From Methylocystis sp. (lineage in GTDB: Bacteria > Pseudomonadota > Alphaproteobacteria > Rhizobiales > Beijerinckiaceae): a stretch of DNA of 64,000 nt. The notes below the pieces were generated by a model. The model had not been told where the DNA came from and did no database searches. It saw only the letters and a list, made by a program, of their open reading frames with translations. Of the stretch, positions 25,421-33,571 are shown piece after piece. Within the stretch, counting starts at the first letter, position 1; each line of letters begins with the position of its first letter. The stretch is taken from the NCBI GenBank assembly GCA_022843405.1, contig JALHNQ010000007.1, forward strand, positions 1-64,000, given 5' to 3'. The translations under genes and the position numbers were made by a program.

Positions 25421-26167
25421 ATGACCCAACCAGCATCCTATCCGGGCATCTGCAATATATGCGGGACGAAGGGAGAATTTATCCGTGGGGAAGGCCGCTC
25501 GGTTCGCGAATCCTTCGCCTGTCCGGGATGCCGCGCTGCCTTGAGGTATCGCGACCAGGCGGCGTTGATCGTGGACGAGTTCGCGCGCGGCCGCGCGATC
25601 TTCCTGCGTAATCTTGTCTCATCGGGCATGCTCAATGAGTTGGCGATTTTCGAGGCGGCGTTACGCGGGCCGTTCGTCAACGCCTTCAAGGGCCTTAAGG
25701 GTTACGTGCAGACCTATTTCTGGCCCGACCGCCCGCTCGGAGAGATCGGCGCCGACGGCGTGCGCAACGAGGATCTCACGCGCCTGACGCTGCCGGCGAA
25801 CAGTTTCGATCTCGTTATCACCAGCGACGTCATGGAGCATCTCTACGATATTCGAAGCGCCTTTTCCGAGATCGCCCGAGTTCTCAAGCCTGGCGGCGTC
25901 CATATTTTTTCGATTCCCAATGACTGGCCGTTTCCGGAACGCACCGAGCCGCGCGTCGCGCTCGTCGATGGGGTAGAGGAGCATATCAAGCCGGCTCGGC
26001 ATCACGTCAGTGGAGATGGAACCCCTTGCCTCGTTTATTACGATTATGGGGCGGACATCGTTGACATCATCGCGGAGTTCAATTGTCATACGCAGGTCGT
26101 GCGGCGGCATTCGCCGCTTGACCCCTGCTATGTCAACGCAACCTTCGTTTCCCGGAAAATTCGGTAG
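25421..26167 (+). CDS. class I SAM-dependent methyltransferase with N-terminal zinc ribbon
   Basis: 248 residues from the ATG at 25421 (ggag about 12 bases upstream). The N-terminus has two CxxC pairs (CNICGT and CPGCRA) of zinc-ribbon type. The methyltransferase core is visible as SFDLVITSDVMEHLYDIRSA and RVLKPGGVHIFSIPND. The next gene begins five bases downstream and has the same zinc-ribbon plus methyltransferase layout, so the two probably act together. Substrate unknown. Confidence 0.75.
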   Translation: MTQPASYPGICNICGTKGEFIRGEGRSVRESFACPGCRAALRYRDQAALIVDEFARGRAIFLRNLVSSGMLNELAIFEAALRGPFVNAFKGLKGYVQTYFWPDRPLGEIGADGVRNEDLTRLTLPANSFDLVITSDVMEHLYDIRSAFSEIARVLKPGGVHIFSIPNDWPFPERTEPRVALVDGVEEHIKPARHHVSGDGTPCLVYYDYGADIVDIIAEFNCHTQVVRRHSPLDPCYVNATFVSRKIR

Positions 26168-26172
26168 GCGAT

Positions 26173-27969
26173 TTGAACTGTGATGACGCCTTGACAATCA
26201 CGCTGACATGCCCGGTCTGCGGCTCGAATGAATTTGTTGCATTCAATGGACGTGAGAACGCGCGTTGCGCGGGTTGCCGCTCGATGGAGCGAACGCGCCT
26301 TCTTTGGATGGTGCTAGAGAAATTCGATCTGTTCCGGATGGGACAGCGGGTGCTGCACATCGCGCCTGAACTGGCGCTGACAAAGCGTTTCTCAGAGCTG
26401 AGCGGCGACCGATATCACGCCTGCGACATTGATACTGCGCGTTATAAGTCCGCGTATGCGCCGATCAGAGCAATTGATCTCTGCGTTGATCTGGCGAAAA
26501 TGCCGAGCCGCAGCTTCGACCTGATCATCCACACCCACGTGTTGGAGCATATCGCTTGCGACGTCGAGAATGCGCTTCAGGAAATGGAGCGGATGCTAGC
26601 GCCCGGCGGTCATCATTTCTTCTCTGTGCCGATCAGGGGAGAAATCACGCGCGAAGACATATCTGAAGATCTGATGCCGCAACATCGCGCCATCATGTTC
26701 GGCCAGGAGGATCATCTTCGCATTTTCGGCACGAAAAGTTTGGTTGAGATGCTTTCCCGCGTCTGGGGCGATGCGGAAAACCCGCTCGTCACGCCGAGGG
26801 AGCTCTTTTCGGAAGAGGAGTTGAGCGTAGCCGCAATCCCGCCCGTGGCATGGTCCGGCTTTTCGAGCCATTCGATCTTTCATCATGTTCGTCCCATTGT
26901 CAGTCGAGCGCATTCGCCTCCAACGCCTACGTCGCGTCAGCACGCCATGGAAAAGCGCGCGGAGCCGTGCGCGACGGGGCAGAAACGGCTGTTGTTGAAT
27001 ATCGGCATGCCTGGCGCTCATTGCCTGCCGATCGAGAGATGGACGTCCGAGCAACATGGCGAATTGTCCGCCAGTGGCGTTGCGTGCTGGCTTCATCCCG
27101 ATCGGGAAAAACTTATGTTCATGGGTTTCGCCAGCGCCCGCCGCGTCGCGTCTGGCGATTTGCCATTCGCACAAACACTGAGGCAGGGCGACAGCCCGCC
27201 CACGCCGGAAGCCGGCCGTGAAGCTCTCCACACATTCCTGGAAACGCTCGACGGTCGTATTGGCTATATCAGCGCCGCGTCGTTGTGGTCCTTCACCGTC
27301 GACGAAGTGCTGTCGTTGCAATCACAGCTTTCGGCTTGGGGAATTGAGACGCATGTTCTTTGCTTCGTTTATAAGCCGGACGCCTATCTTGCCGGATTAA
27401 TCGAACGTCAGACTCGCATCGCGGGTCTTGCTCTTTCCGACCTCGGTCCTGGCGTCGCTCGGAAGCTCCGCTTTTCCTATTCGCGTCTCACCGCATGGGC
27501 GGAGGCTTTCGGGGATCGGCGATTCCAGATCTGCGATGCTGCCGACGCGCCGATTTCGCAGGTCAGCGACCTCCTGCTCAAAATCGGCGCCAAGCCGATC
27601 GAGAGTCCTGGAGACGTGAACGCCGCAAGCAAAGCTGCGAGCCTGACGTCGATCAAGGCGCTGCTCGCGCTCAACGAGGCGCTGCGCAAAAACGGCGAAA
27701 CATCGCCGCGTTACGCGTCATTGCTGGCGTCGGCTCTCGCGAGAGTGGAGGGCCAGAGGTTCGTGCCGCCCGAAACCTTATCTTCGCGCATGCAGTCGTT
27801 GCTGAAGCAGGAAAATGCGCTGCTCTACGACCGTTTTGGCCTGTCTGCCAAAGAGCGCGAAGCCGAGTGGATGGACGACCATCGGTTTCTTTATTGGACG
27901 CCAGAGGAAATAGGCGAGTTGCTTTCCGCAATCAATGCGATGTTGCTTGAGCAGGAAGCAAAGAAATAA
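26173..27969 (+). CDS. zinc-ribbon methyltransferase fused to a degenerate sulfotransferase-like domain
   Basis: 598 residues. N-terminal zinc ribbon CPVCGS...CAGCRS; methyltransferase core VLHIAPELALTKRF, ACDIDT, SFDLIIHTHVLEHI and MLAPGGHHFFSVP up to about residue 240. From about 275 a second domain begins LLLNIGMPGAHCLPIERW and later has GYISAASLW and ETHVLCFVYKPDAYLAGLIER. The order resembles bacterial sulfotransferase-like proteins (HIGTPKTGTT, ISSE, VVFVRRQ), but the PAPS loop is lost: GMPGAHC replaces the GTPKTGT pattern. The second domain is therefore probably not an active sulfotransferase. Confidence 0.7.
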   Translation: MNCDDALTITLTCPVCGSNEFVAFNGRENARCAGCRSMERTRLLWMVLEKFDLFRMGQRVLHIAPELALTKRFSELSGDRYHACDIDTARYKSAYAPIRAIDLCVDLAKMPSRSFDLIIHTHVLEHIACDVENALQEMERMLAPGGHHFFSVPIRGEITREDISEDLMPQHRAIMFGQEDHLRIFGTKSLVEMLSRVWGDAENPLVTPRELFSEEELSVAAIPPVAWSGFSSHSIFHHVRPIVSRAHSPPTPTSRQHAMEKRAEPCATGQKRLLLNIGMPGAHCLPIERWTSEQHGELSASGVACWLHPDREKLMFMGFASARRVASGDLPFAQTLRQGDSPPTPEAGREALHTFLETLDGRIGYISAASLWSFTVDEVLSLQSQLSAWGIETHVLCFVYKPDAYLAGLIERQTRIAGLALSDLGPGVARKLRFSYSRLTAWAEAFGDRRFQICDAADAPISQVSDLLLKIGAKPIESPGDVNAASKAASLTSIKALLALNEALRKNGETSPRYASLLASALARVEGQRFVPPETLSSRMQSLLKQENALLYDRFGLSAKEREAEWMDDHRFLYWTPEEIGELLSAINAMLLEQEAKK

Positions 27970-27972
27970 GCG

Positions 27973-28782
27973 TCAGTCGCCGGCCGGGGGCGTTTCGGAC
28001 TTCTTGCCCGGCAAAAGCACCCACGACTGCCGCTGGTTTCGAATTTCGAGGTTGTTTTCCTTCGCGAAGAGCTTGACGTGCTCCTGCATCCGCATGACGC
28101 CGGTTTCGTCCGGCCACAGCCAATCGTCGCCGCAGAGCACCGCCTGGGAAAACAACTTGTGTGCGATGTCCAGATCCTCGCGGTGCTTGCCGGCGTCGAT
28201 GTAAATCATCTGCGGATTGATTTCCCGCGCGTGGAGATATTCGAGCGCATCAGGCGAGCGTTGACGCACAGGAATGAATCGGTTCTTGAAAAGGCGCACA
28301 TTATTGAGCGCGATTGCAAAATTGCCATGGCGACGCAGATTGGCGACAATCGCCGCAATCTGTTCGTCTGTCAGGTGAAATACCGTGCGCATTTGCAGCG
28401 GATCGACGGCGAGACGCTCGATATAGGCGGCCCAGTTGCTGTCCCAGGGATCGACTCCAATGACCGTCAGCTTATTTGACGCGCGAAGCCATTGGAGCGT
28501 CGAGCCGCAAAGGAAGCAGCCCACCTCCACCATCAGCTCGACCTTTCTTTCCCTTATGGTGTCGATGATCAATTCGCGACCGCCGCCCCATTCGCAGCCA
28601 GCCCGCCGACCACCGTCGAGCGGGAGGAAAAACGGTTCGATCTCACCATAAATGAACTCGGGCCAGGGATTGTCGCGCCGCAATGCGTTGAGACCATTAA
28701 GGATACGGGAGACGGGCGCCGCCGGGACAGGGGCCGGGGCCGGCGAGGGTTTTTCAGCTTCAACGTTTTTGTTGTTGGTCAC
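27973..28782 (-). CDS. class I SAM-dependent methyltransferase-like protein
   Basis: 269 residues. A Pro/Ala-rich N-terminus is followed by LMVEVGCFLCGSTLQWL and VIGVDPWDSNW, a SAM-fold motif of the Methyltransf_24-like type, and by PQMIYIDAGKHREDLDIA. The ATG overlaps the stop of the upstream methyltransferase gene by four bases, so it is co-translated with it. It is the last gene of a P450-led operon, tail to tail with the gene on its left with a 3-bp gap. Confidence 0.7.
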   Translation of the reverse strand: MTNNKNVEAEKPSPAPAPVPAAPVSRILNGLNALRRDNPWPEFIYGEIEPFFLPLDGGRRAGCEWGGGRELIIDTIRERKVELMVEVGCFLCGSTLQWLRASNKLTVIGVDPWDSNWAAYIERLAVDPLQMRTVFHLTDEQIAAIVANLRRHGNFAIALNNVRLFKNRFIPVRQRSPDALEYLHAREINPQMIYIDAGKHREDLDIAHKLFSQAVLCGDDWLWPDETGVMRMQEHVKLFAKENNLEIRNQRQSWVLLPGKKSETPPAGD

Positions 28783-29402
28783 GCGAAGTCGCTCCAGACA
28801 GCAGAAAGACGAGAGAGCAGCGATGTCGCCGTCACATTCGGCTTTCGACGCAGTGACACGAGATTACTTTGTTGTTCTACAATGTCTGCGACATCGAGCA
28901 GGCTGCGATAGTTCTTGCGGATCGACAGTGTGTCGTAAAAGTCGTGCACGAGGATCGATGTCGTCTCGGGGCAGACAAGAAGAGACGTGAGCCCACAGGC
29001 GGTACGGAAGCGGCCGTCAATCAGAACGACCTCGGGGACCCAGCCCAACTTTTCCCAGATGGGGAGGAAATAATTAGGCCAGAGTTCCAGGCGACTGCGA
29101 TTGGCAGGCATGCCCCAATCCATCACGGGTCCGATATCCACGCAATCGATCGTTAGCCGACCGTTCGCTTCCGCTTGGCGAATGACTGGGTTTTGTCGCA
29201 ATTTCTCAACCCATGCCGGATCGCTTTCAACGCTGAAGCAGCAGCGCACGCCGCTTTCGAGCGCGAAAATGGTGCTGCCGCCCGAACCGAATTCGAGATA
29301 GCTGACGCCGGTAACGAGGTGACGCAAGAGCATATCGATTTCCTCGGGCGTCATCGCCACTTGGAAGTCGGTGTTCGGCGTATCAGGAGCAGCGTTGCTC
29401 AT
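28779..29402 (-). CDS. SAM-fold methyltransferase-like protein
   Basis: 207 residues. SYLEFGSGGSTIFALE and CFSVESDPAWVEKL form a SAM-binding fold, followed by PEVVLIDGRFRTACGL, where FR replaces the H of a metal-binding motif. It begins six bases after the P450 gene and overlaps the next methyltransferase by four. Candidate tailoring enzyme for the same substrate as the P450. Confidence 0.65.
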   Translation of the reverse strand: MSNAAPDTPNTDFQVAMTPEEIDMLLRHLVTGVSYLEFGSGGSTIFALESGVRCCFSVESDPAWVEKLRQNPVIRQAEANGRLTIDCVDIGPVMDWGMPANRSRLELWPNYFLPIWEKLGWVPEVVLIDGRFRTACGLTSLLVCPETTSILVHDFYDTLSIRKNYRSLLDVADIVEQQSNLVSLRRKPNVTATSLLSRLSAVWSDFA

Positions 29403-29408
29403 TTCGTC

Positions 29409-30569
29409 TTAGTTCTCCCGCTGACGAGGCTGAAGGCGGAGTGGGAGCGTTACAAATTGACGGATTTCCGGCTGTTCGAACAGGAGTCCGGGCGCGTCGC
29501 CGGGGAGGATCGAAAACCGCTGGAGCAGCACGGTAAAAAAGCGCCGCGCCTGGCGCCGTGCGAATACGGCGCCGACGCATAAATGCGGTCCGGCGCCGAA
29601 TGCCAACGAGGGGGGGCCACGGCGGGCGAGATCGAATCTGTCGGGGTCGGGATACGCCTCCGGATCGCGATTGGCGCTTTCGATGACGACATGCACGAGC
29701 GCTCCGTCGGGAATCGTCATGTCGCCGAGCGTCAAACCGCCTGCGCCAACGACTCGCGCGCGATGCCGTAAGGGGCCGCATAAGCGAAGCGTCTCTTCGA
29801 CGAAAGCGGAGGCGGCTTCTGGCGTACGGCGAAGCAAATCCTGCAAATCCGGCCGGTTCGCCAGAAGATGCAGGACATTCCCAAAAAAGCCCGCTATCGT
29901 CTCATTGGCGAGCGTGATGAGGAAAAACACGGCTGATTCTCTCTGCCGCGCCGGCAAGGACAGCTCGATTTCGTCGAGCCGCGCCTTTCCTCCAAGAATC
30001 GGGCAGCCATGGCTGCGCCAGCGCGCCGTGAGACGCTCATGGATGTAGCGTGAAAGAGACTGTCGTCGCTCATACTCCCGAAGTGGCATCGCGGGCTGCC
30101 AATCGTGGAGCACTTGTCTGCCCGCAAGGCGCAGGTCGCGCATTTCGTCACTAGAAAACCCCAACGACTCTGCGAGCAGCACGTCGGGGAGGCCGTAGCA
30201 GAGTTCGGACATGCCGTCGATTTCTCCGACTGACCGCTCGAGAAGGCGCGACACGGCGTGATCGATTCTTCCGTAGGAATATGCTTTCGACATTTCCCGG
30301 ACAATGACGTGCAGGAAATCTCGCGACGGCCCGTGCTCGGGAGGATTTTGCAAAATCGGCAGACTGCCGACAAGCGCCGCAAGATCCTCGAAAGCTCCGT
30401 CCAACCGGTCGGAGACGCGCGCGGCCAATTCGCTGGGGCTGGTAGCGACCGACACGTTGGGCGCCCGCAGCACGCCGATCGCATCCTCGTAACGCGTTAC
30501 AATCCACGCGCCGTCCGAAGGTCTGCAATAAGGCTTGCCCACTGGTTGATAGTCGATCGAAAGTGGCAT
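29409..30569 (-). CDS. cytochrome P450
   Basis: 386 residues, the usual length of a soluble bacterial P450. The heme loop is FGAGPHLCVG with Cys331; ExxR is E259-TLR; the I-helix reads ANETIAG around 221-227, with Asn-Glu in place of the commoner Gly-x-Asp/Glu. It is divergent from a fatty acyl-AMP ligase gene with only 72 bp between starts. P450s next to a FAAL and stand-alone ACP often act on carrier-bound acyl or aminoacyl groups; here that is inference. No ferredoxin gene is adjacent. Confidence 0.88.
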   Translation of the reverse strand: MPLSIDYQPVGKPYCRPSDGAWIVTRYEDAIGVLRAPNVSVATSPSELAARVSDRLDGAFEDLAALVGSLPILQNPPEHGPSRDFLHVIVREMSKAYSYGRIDHAVSRLLERSVGEIDGMSELCYGLPDVLLAESLGFSSDEMRDLRLAGRQVLHDWQPAMPLREYERRQSLSRYIHERLTARWRSHGCPILGGKARLDEIELSLPARQRESAVFFLITLANETIAGFFGNVLHLLANRPDLQDLLRRTPEAASAFVEETLRLCGPLRHRARVVGAGGLTLGDMTIPDGALVHVVIESANRDPEAYPDPDRFDLARRGPPSLAFGAGPHLCVGAVFARRQARRFFTVLLQRFSILPGDAPGLLFEQPEIRQFVTLPLRLQPRQREN

Positions 30570-30641
30570 GCGGGCACTTGCTCTTTGTGAAGCTCGGCTG
30601 AAGAATACAGGTGATCATATATTCTTTCGAAGCCCTCTCCA

Positions 30642-32330
30642 ATGACGCCATCTTCCGCCACACGGGATTCCGCGCCGTTGCGCATCCTTCGCCATGCGTT
30701 AAGCACGCCTGATCGCGAGGCTCTTATTTTCCTTGACCGAGGGGAAACGGTGTCCGCGCGCTTGACCTATGAGGGTCTCGTTTCCGAGGTGGGCAGCATG
30801 GCCCGTCGCCTGGTGGCCGAAGGGTTCTCCGGCAAGGCAATCGTAATTGCGCTACCGGCGGGCGTGGCCTTCGTGAAGCTCTTCCTCGCCTGTCTCTGGG
30901 CGCGCGTCATCGTGATCCCGGCGCCGTATCCCGGCAATGCGCAACTTCTGAATCGGCTCTACACGTTGGTCGCCGATGCGCGACCTGCGGCGCTCGTCAC
31001 GGACGCGAACGGCGTCGCGAGAATCCCATCCCTGTCGCAGACAGAGGGGCCGTTGAGGATTCTGGACGTTTCATCTTTGGGGGACGAAAAATTCCCCTCG
31101 ATGGAGCCGCTTGCTGGAGCGGGCGATGCGCCGGCGATCGTCCAATACACGTCGGGCTCTACTCGCGAGCCGCGCGGCGTGGTGGTCACGCATGACAATC
31201 TTCTCGCCAATCAATACATGATGCAGTTCGCGTTCAACCATGACGAGAACTGTGTGGGCGTCAATTGGCTTCCCCATTTTCACGATATGGGCCTTCTCGG
31301 CGCTATCCTTCAGGCTCCATTTGTCGGCGGATTGGCTGTCCTCATGGATCCGCTCGCGTTCATACAGAAGCCGATTCGTTGGCTTAGCGCGATCGACCGA
31401 TTTCGTGCGACGACGGCGGGCGGACCCTGCTTCGCCTACGAGCTCTGCGCGCGACACTGCGCGCCAGAGGATATCGCGAAGCTAGATTTATCCTCTTGGC
31501 AGGTCGCCGTCTGCGGAGCGGAGCCAATACGCCGCGCGACCCTCGACGCCTTCGCGGCGAAATGCGCCTCGGCCAGCTTCGAACCTCGCGCATTGACGCC
31601 CTGTTATGGACTAGCCGAGGCGACTCTCATTGTTTCTTCCGTAAAACCCGGCGATGGCGTGCGAGAACTCCCGGCGTCGGGAATGGGACCGAACGGGACA
31701 ATGACTTTGGCCGTCAGTTGTGGTTCTCCGGCTCCTGAATGCAAAATTCTGGTGCGCGCCGCTGACGGCGCTCAATTGCCGGACGGGGAGGCGGGGGAAA
31801 TCTGGGTCGCGGGGCCGCATGTCTCCCCCGGCGTCTGGAACGGAGAACACGGACGCGTGACGCCCTTCGACGACTCCTTCGTCGACAACGCGGGACATCG
31901 CTTCATCGCCACCGGCGATCTTGGGGCTCTGGTGACCGGCGAGCTCGTGCCTCTGGATCGGTTAAAGGACATCATCATCGTTTACGGCCAGAAACTCCAT
32001 TCGGCGGATATCGAAGCAACCTTGCTGTCGCATCCTTTGTCGGCCGAGCTGCTGGCGGCCTGCGCCTTTTCGGTAGAGGCGGCGAAGGGTGATCAGCTGG
32101 TCGTCCTATGCGAGATGGATCGCAAGCGGTTCCGGAAGGGAGCGGCCTCGGAACTCGCCGCGGAACTCAAGAAAATTGTAGCGGAATCCTTTGGAGTCTT
32201 GCCGCAGTTGGAGATTGTTCCGTATGGTGTGTTGCCACGCACGACGAGCGGAAAAATTCAGCGTTCCGTAAGCAAGTCCGAATGGCTTGACGGCAGGATC
32301 GCGGAAGCATCGAGGCTCATGAAGGCCTGA
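30642..32330 (+). CDS. fatty acyl-AMP ligase (FAAL-like adenylating enzyme)
   Basis: 562 residues of the ANL superfamily. The P-loop is YTSGSTREPRGVVVTH near 168; NWLPHFHDMGLLGA and TPCYGLAEATL are typical of FAALs, and a C-terminal TSGKIQR motif carries the catalytic Lys. FAALs activate a fatty acid as acyl-AMP and load it on an ACP. An ACP gene follows after 23 bp, matching that role. Confidence 0.85.
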   Translation: MTPSSATRDSAPLRILRHALSTPDREALIFLDRGETVSARLTYEGLVSEVGSMARRLVAEGFSGKAIVIALPAGVAFVKLFLACLWARVIVIPAPYPGNAQLLNRLYTLVADARPAALVTDANGVARIPSLSQTEGPLRILDVSSLGDEKFPSMEPLAGAGDAPAIVQYTSGSTREPRGVVVTHDNLLANQYMMQFAFNHDENCVGVNWLPHFHDMGLLGAILQAPFVGGLAVLMDPLAFIQKPIRWLSAIDRFRATTAGGPCFAYELCARHCAPEDIAKLDLSSWQVAVCGAEPIRRATLDAFAAKCASASFEPRALTPCYGLAEATLIVSSVKPGDGVRELPASGMGPNGTMTLAVSCGSPAPECKILVRAADGAQLPDGEAGEIWVAGPHVSPGVWNGEHGRVTPFDDSFVDNAGHRFIATGDLGALVTGELVPLDRLKDIIIVYGQKLHSADIEATLLSHPLSAELLAACAFSVEAAKGDQLVVLCEMDRKRFRKGAASELAAELKKIVAESFGVLPQLEIVPYGVLPRTTSGKIQRSVSKSEWLDGRIAEASRLMKA

Positions 32331-32353
32331 TTTCGATAGAGTGGAGGCGAAAC

Positions 32354-32626
32354 ATGGGGGATCCGGTCGTGACACAAACGGATCGCGAGCGCGTTGTTGA
32401 TTGGATGGTGCAACATATCGGCTCGGTTCTCGAAATGCCGAAAGACAACTTCCCTATCGAAGAGCGCTTCGACGCCTATGGGCTCGACTCCATCGAGGCC
32501 GTGATCATGGCGGGACTCATGGAGGAGGAATTCGGCGTGCCGATCGACCCGATGGCGTTGTTCCAGAATCCAAGCGTCGCAAAATTCGCAGATTTCTTGG
32601 CGCCACTGCTTTCTGAACGCCGCTGA
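32354..32626 (+). CDS. acyl carrier protein
   Basis: 90 residues. The phosphopantetheine site is AYGLDSIEAV with Ser46, followed by an acidic helix (MEEEFGVPID). A ggagg ribosome site precedes the ATG. It lies between the FAAL and a GT2 gene, four bases before the latter, so it is likely the carrier for the acyl group activated upstream. Confidence 0.88.
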   Translation: MGDPVVTQTDRERVVDWMVQHIGSVLEMPKDNFPIEERFDAYGLDSIEAVIMAGLMEEEFGVPIDPMALFQNPSVAKFADFLAPLLSERR

Positions 32627-32630
32627 TGGC

Positions 32631-33494
32631 ATGTCCCTTGAAGCGCCGGAGATTTCGCTCGTCGTAGTCTGTTATGAAATGGCGCGGGAGTTGCCGCGCA
32701 CCTTGCAGTCTCTCTCCACTCCCTACCAGCGCGGCGTCGAGCCCGGCCAATACGAGATCGTCATCGTCGACAACGGCTCCCGCTATCCGCCCTCTCTCGC
32801 TGATTTCCCCGATATTGCCCCCCGGTTGACCATTTTTTCCTGTTCCCGGAAAACGCCTTCGCCCGTGCCAGCGATCAATGAGGGACTGACGGTCGCGCGC
32901 GGCAATTTGATCGGCGTGTGGATCGATGGGGCGCGCATGGCCTCGCCGGGGTTGTTGCGATCCTGTCTTGAAGCGTCGCGTCTGCATCCGAGACCGATAG
33001 TCGCGACGCTCAACTATCAGCTCGGCCCGGCCCGCCAAGCGGTCAGCGCGGACCAGGGCTATAACGCTGCGGCCGAAGACGCGCTCCTTTTCGAAATCGG
33101 ATGGTCTCAATACGGATATCGTCTCTTCGACATTGCAACCCCCGAGATCGCCGAGCCGACCGCGCCGATGCTTGAGAGCAATGCTTTGTTTCTGCCGCGC
33201 GCATTGTGGGATGAACTTGGCGGGTATGACGAAGCGTTCACGTCCCGCGGCGGCGGCATGGCCAATCCCGACATTTTCGTTCGCGCCGTCGGTCTTCCCG
33301 GCGCACAGCTGATACGGATCGCCGGAGAGGGAACTTTCCATCAAATCCACGGCGGGCTGACGACGGCGGGACTGCAGTCGACTCTGAATTATGTGAAGGA
33401 GGCGAGCAGGGAATATCACGCGATACGAGGTCGCGCCCTCGCACCCGTTCGCGCCCCAGGATGGCTATACCGATCCCCCGCTACTGGTTGGTGA
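32631..33494 (+). CDS. GT2-type glycosyltransferase
   Basis: 287 residues. EISLVVVCYEMARELPRTL opens a GT-A fold; IVIVDNGS and GVWIDGARMASPGLL (in place of the usual DDD/DxD segment) follow. A later LPRALWDELGGYDEAF matches GT2 enzymes. It ends the FAAL-ACP operon, suggesting that an acyl group is handled together with a glycan. Confidence 0.75.
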   Translation: MSLEAPEISLVVVCYEMARELPRTLQSLSTPYQRGVEPGQYEIVIVDNGSRYPPSLADFPDIAPRLTIFSCSRKTPSPVPAINEGLTVARGNLIGVWIDGARMASPGLLRSCLEASRLHPRPIVATLNYQLGPARQAVSADQGYNAAAEDALLFEIGWSQYGYRLFDIATPEIAEPTAPMLESNALFLPRALWDELGGYDEAFTSRGGGMANPDIFVRAVGLPGAQLIRIAGEGTFHQIHGGLTTAGLQSTLNYVKEASREYHAIRGRALAPVRAPGWLYRSPATGW

Positions 33495-33571
33495 CCGCGA
33501 AAGGCGGCGCTCCCGTCAAAATTTCGATTCTGCCTCGGCGGGCCTGTTTTCTTCGGCGAGCCGATGGGCTC

